Source: Geobacteraceae bacterium (GTDB lineage: Bacteria; Desulfobacterota; Desulfuromonadia; Desulfuromonadales; BM103). From it: 64,000 nucleotides of DNA. This document shows, in pieces, positions 62,752 through 64,000 of the stretch. Position 1 is the stretch's first letter, and each line of letters opens with the position of its first letter. The position numbers and the translations under genes were made by a program. A model generated the notes under the pieces. That model made no database searches. It was not told the origin of the DNA and saw nothing but the letters and a program-made list of their open reading frames with translations. The stretch is taken from assembly GCA_024641085.1 (NCBI GenBank), contig JAHEDT010000002.1, forward strand, positions 1 through 64,000, read 5' to 3'.

Positions 62752-63084
62752 ATGAAGAAAATATGCTTGCTGGCAGGATTGATCATGCTGCTCGGGACTG
62801 GCCAGGCCTTTGCTCATCATGCTGCAGAGGGAATTGTTGACGAAGAGATTTACGAGATGATCGACACCATGGTTGCCGACACGCCCCATGCAGAATTGAC
62901 CCTGGACGACCTCGGCTCGGGCATGACAGAGCTCACGGTCGAGACCAGAACGGCGGTCGCAATGGAAAACCTTTTGGAAGATGGCATGCTAACCTATATC
63001 AGCATGTTGGACGGTGAAGTCCGGGTCGAGATCGATTTTGAATCGAACGGAACCGTCGTGTTGACCGTGTTCCAGGAGGAATAG
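62752..63084 (+). CDS. Small secreted protein of unknown function
   Basis: A 110-residue protein with a clear signal peptide (MKKICLLAGLIMLLGTGQAFA, cleaved near residue 21). The mature protein starts with a His pair (HHAAEG), which could bind a metal through the free N-terminus. The rest is acidic, with one short helical part and a C-terminal beta pattern. AGAGAGG precedes the ATG. No family is recognised. The sigma-factor gene follows after 111 bp on the same strand. Confidence 0.8.
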   Translation: MKKICLLAGLIMLLGTGQAFAHHAAEGIVDEEIYEMIDTMVADTPHAELTLDDLGSGMTELTVETRTAVAMENLLEDGMLTYISMLDGEVRVEIDFESNGTVVLTVFQEE

Positions 63085-63195
63085 CCGTTCATGTACAAAT
63101 TATTGCCTTAGTGCTGACAGAACAATTTGGGCACATTTGATCGGATTCCTTTATTGTGCAGAGAAACTCATGAAAAACATGTCATTATATATGAC

Positions 63196-63756
63196 ATGAA
63201 TGAACGCCCTCTGGAGACAAGTCAGGCTTGGGATGAGTTTTTAAAAACGGTCGAGCGCAGAGCTCTGCTGATGGCCAGGGTAGCGACCGGTTTCGAGGAT
63301 GAAGCGTTCGATATCGTGCAGGACGCGATGCTCGGCCTGGTCAGGAAATATCGCAATAAACCAGTCGAAGAGTTGAAGCCCTTGTTCTACCGTATTCTGC
63401 AAAACAGGATACGGGACTGGTACCGCCGCCAGGCTGTCCGTCGTCGTTGGCTGTCCTGGGGAAACATGAGGCCTGATAATGAAGGAGCAGATTATGACCC
63501 GATCAACAATCTTCCGGCCCCGGACTCCGGCAATCCCGCCGGGCTTCTGATCCGCGACGAAGCGATGAAAGCCTTGGATACCGCATTACGGAGGTTGCCC
63601 TTGCGTCAACAACAGACGTTCTTACTCCGAGCTTGGGAGGGGTTGACTGTTTCAGAAACTGCGCTAGCGATGAAGTGCTCCGTGGGAACGGTAAAAGTGC
63701 AGTATTTCCGAGCACTGCACACACTGCGCGAAGAGTTGGAGGACCATTGGCCATGA
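63196..63756 (+). CDS. ECF-like sigma-70 family RNA polymerase sigma factor
   Basis: A 186-residue sigma factor with region 2 (about 15-85, including DEAFDIVQDAMLGLVRKYRN and FYRILQNRIRDWYRR) and region 4 (about 125-180, RLPLRQQQTFLLRAWEGLTVSETALAMKCSVGTVK helix-turn-helix). Regions 1 and 3 are absent, as in ECF sigma factors. Its stop overlaps the next gene (ATGA), which encodes a single-span membrane protein, so the pair looks like a sigma factor with an associated membrane partner. The target promoters are unknown. Confidence 0.9.
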   Translation: MNERPLETSQAWDEFLKTVERRALLMARVATGFEDEAFDIVQDAMLGLVRKYRNKPVEELKPLFYRILQNRIRDWYRRQAVRRRWLSWGNMRPDNEGADYDPINNLPAPDSGNPAGLLIRDEAMKALDTALRRLPLRQQQTFLLRAWEGLTVSETALAMKCSVGTVKVQYFRALHTLREELEDHWP

Positions 63757-64000
63757 CCTCGCAGCCAGATCGTGAACAGCAATTTCTCGAAAGTGTCAGA
63801 AGCTCCCTTGATGACGCTGCCGAAAGCCTTGATGCCTCGGCACTGTCCAGGTTGACCCAGGCCCGCAACAAAGCCATGGAAACCGGATCAAAGACTCGAC
63901 GTCAATGGGTGATCTGGCCAGCCGGGGCCATAATGGCAAGTGCGGTCCTCTTGCTCCTGCTGTCTCCGGTTTTCGAACACAAGCCCCAGCCCATCAATCA
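63753..64000 (+). CDS. Single-span membrane protein, DUF3619/anti-sigma-like (truncated by the window)
   Basis: The frame is open to the window edge (82 complete codons). The cytoplasmic N-terminal 50 residues are acidic and helical (LDDAAESLDASALSRLTQARNKAM), followed by a transmembrane helix at about 53-71 and a periplasmic part that is cut off. This resembles DUF3619-type proteins found after such sigma factors, which may control them. It is translationally coupled to the sigma gene by a 4-bp overlap. Confidence 0.7.
   Translation, partial: MTSQPDREQQFLESVRSSLDDAAESLDASALSRLTQARNKAMETGSKTRRQWVIWPAGAIMASAVLLLLLSPVFEHKPQPIN

Overview
The window looks like a chromosomal stretch of a GC-rich, anaerobic or facultatively respiring proteobacterium. 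The best guess from content alone is a Desulfuromonadales-type organism. The clues are a lipoprotein decaheme cytochrome next to an MtrB/PioB-type porin, a tungsten aldehyde:ferredoxin oxidoreductase, a rubredoxin, two TRAP transporters of different type, a split methionine synthase and a PpsR-type dikinase regulator. No rRNA, confident tRNA, CRISPR array or intact transposase is visible. This assignment is inference and would need marker-gene phylogeny.

Layout. 1-3.6 kb: a repeat remnant, then glutaminase and RecQ. 3.9-6.8 kb: a DctQMP TRAP operon with an operator-like dyad in front. 7.2-10 kb: an SDR, a D-2-hydroxyacid dehydrogenase preceded by a perfect 25-bp dyad, and a CREST-type (ceramidase-like) membrane protein. 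10.2-17 kb: aroC, a haloacid-dehalogenase-like HAD, a MetF-family protein, a 52-residue rubredoxin, methionine synthase split over two genes, and a Cys-rich mini-protein. 17.2-22.9 kb: a glyoxylate module (aminotransferase, elongated malate synthase, elongated isocitrate lyase). 23.1-25.4 kb: a small cytochrome c and an ABC-F ATPase. 25.5-32.2 kb: a seven-gene catabolic operon (lipoprotein, TAXI binding protein, DUF1850, fused TRAP permease, DHDPS-like lyase, FAH hydrolase, atypical SDR). 32.8-36.4 kb: ilvE, a 59-residue protein, a lone J-domain protein, carbonic anhydrase and a LysR regulator. 36.6-40 kb: decaheme cytochrome plus porin, an apparent outer-membrane electron conduit. 40.3-43.3 kb: a tandem-domain aldolase and AOR. 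43.5-48 kb: HtrA, a two-component system and PpsR. 48.3-50.4 kb: prmA-rsmE-zinc ribbon. 50.7-57 kb: a complete TetR/RND tripartite efflux operon. 57.1-62.1 kb: metallo-beta-lactamase protein, tautomerase, then dapF-HAD-nfo-dtd-yjgA. 62.7-64 kb: a secreted protein and an ECF-like sigma factor with a membrane partner cut by the window edge.

The most interesting observation is in the porin gene. Its reading frame is interrupted by a single in-frame TGA at 39519-39521, yet the same frame continues as good beta-barrel sequence for another 143 codons and ends in Tyr-Arg-Phe. A 7-bp hairpin with a GTT loop begins 17 nt after the TGA, which is the place and shape expected of a bacterial SECIS element. 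The gene is therefore a candidate selenoprotein of the MtrB/PioB class, with a fresh nonsense mutation as the main alternative. The barrel also carries its own CxxCH heme motif.

Other structure that gene calls do not explain: a 40-bp perfect palindrome downstream of htrA; three copies of a roughly 110-bp intergenic repeat of the 'CTCTGCG...CTTTGCGCC' type plus a related fourth element; a 26-bp sequence present in inverted orientation near both ends of the window; several operator-like dyads; and an orphan terminator in a 650-bp gene-free stretch.
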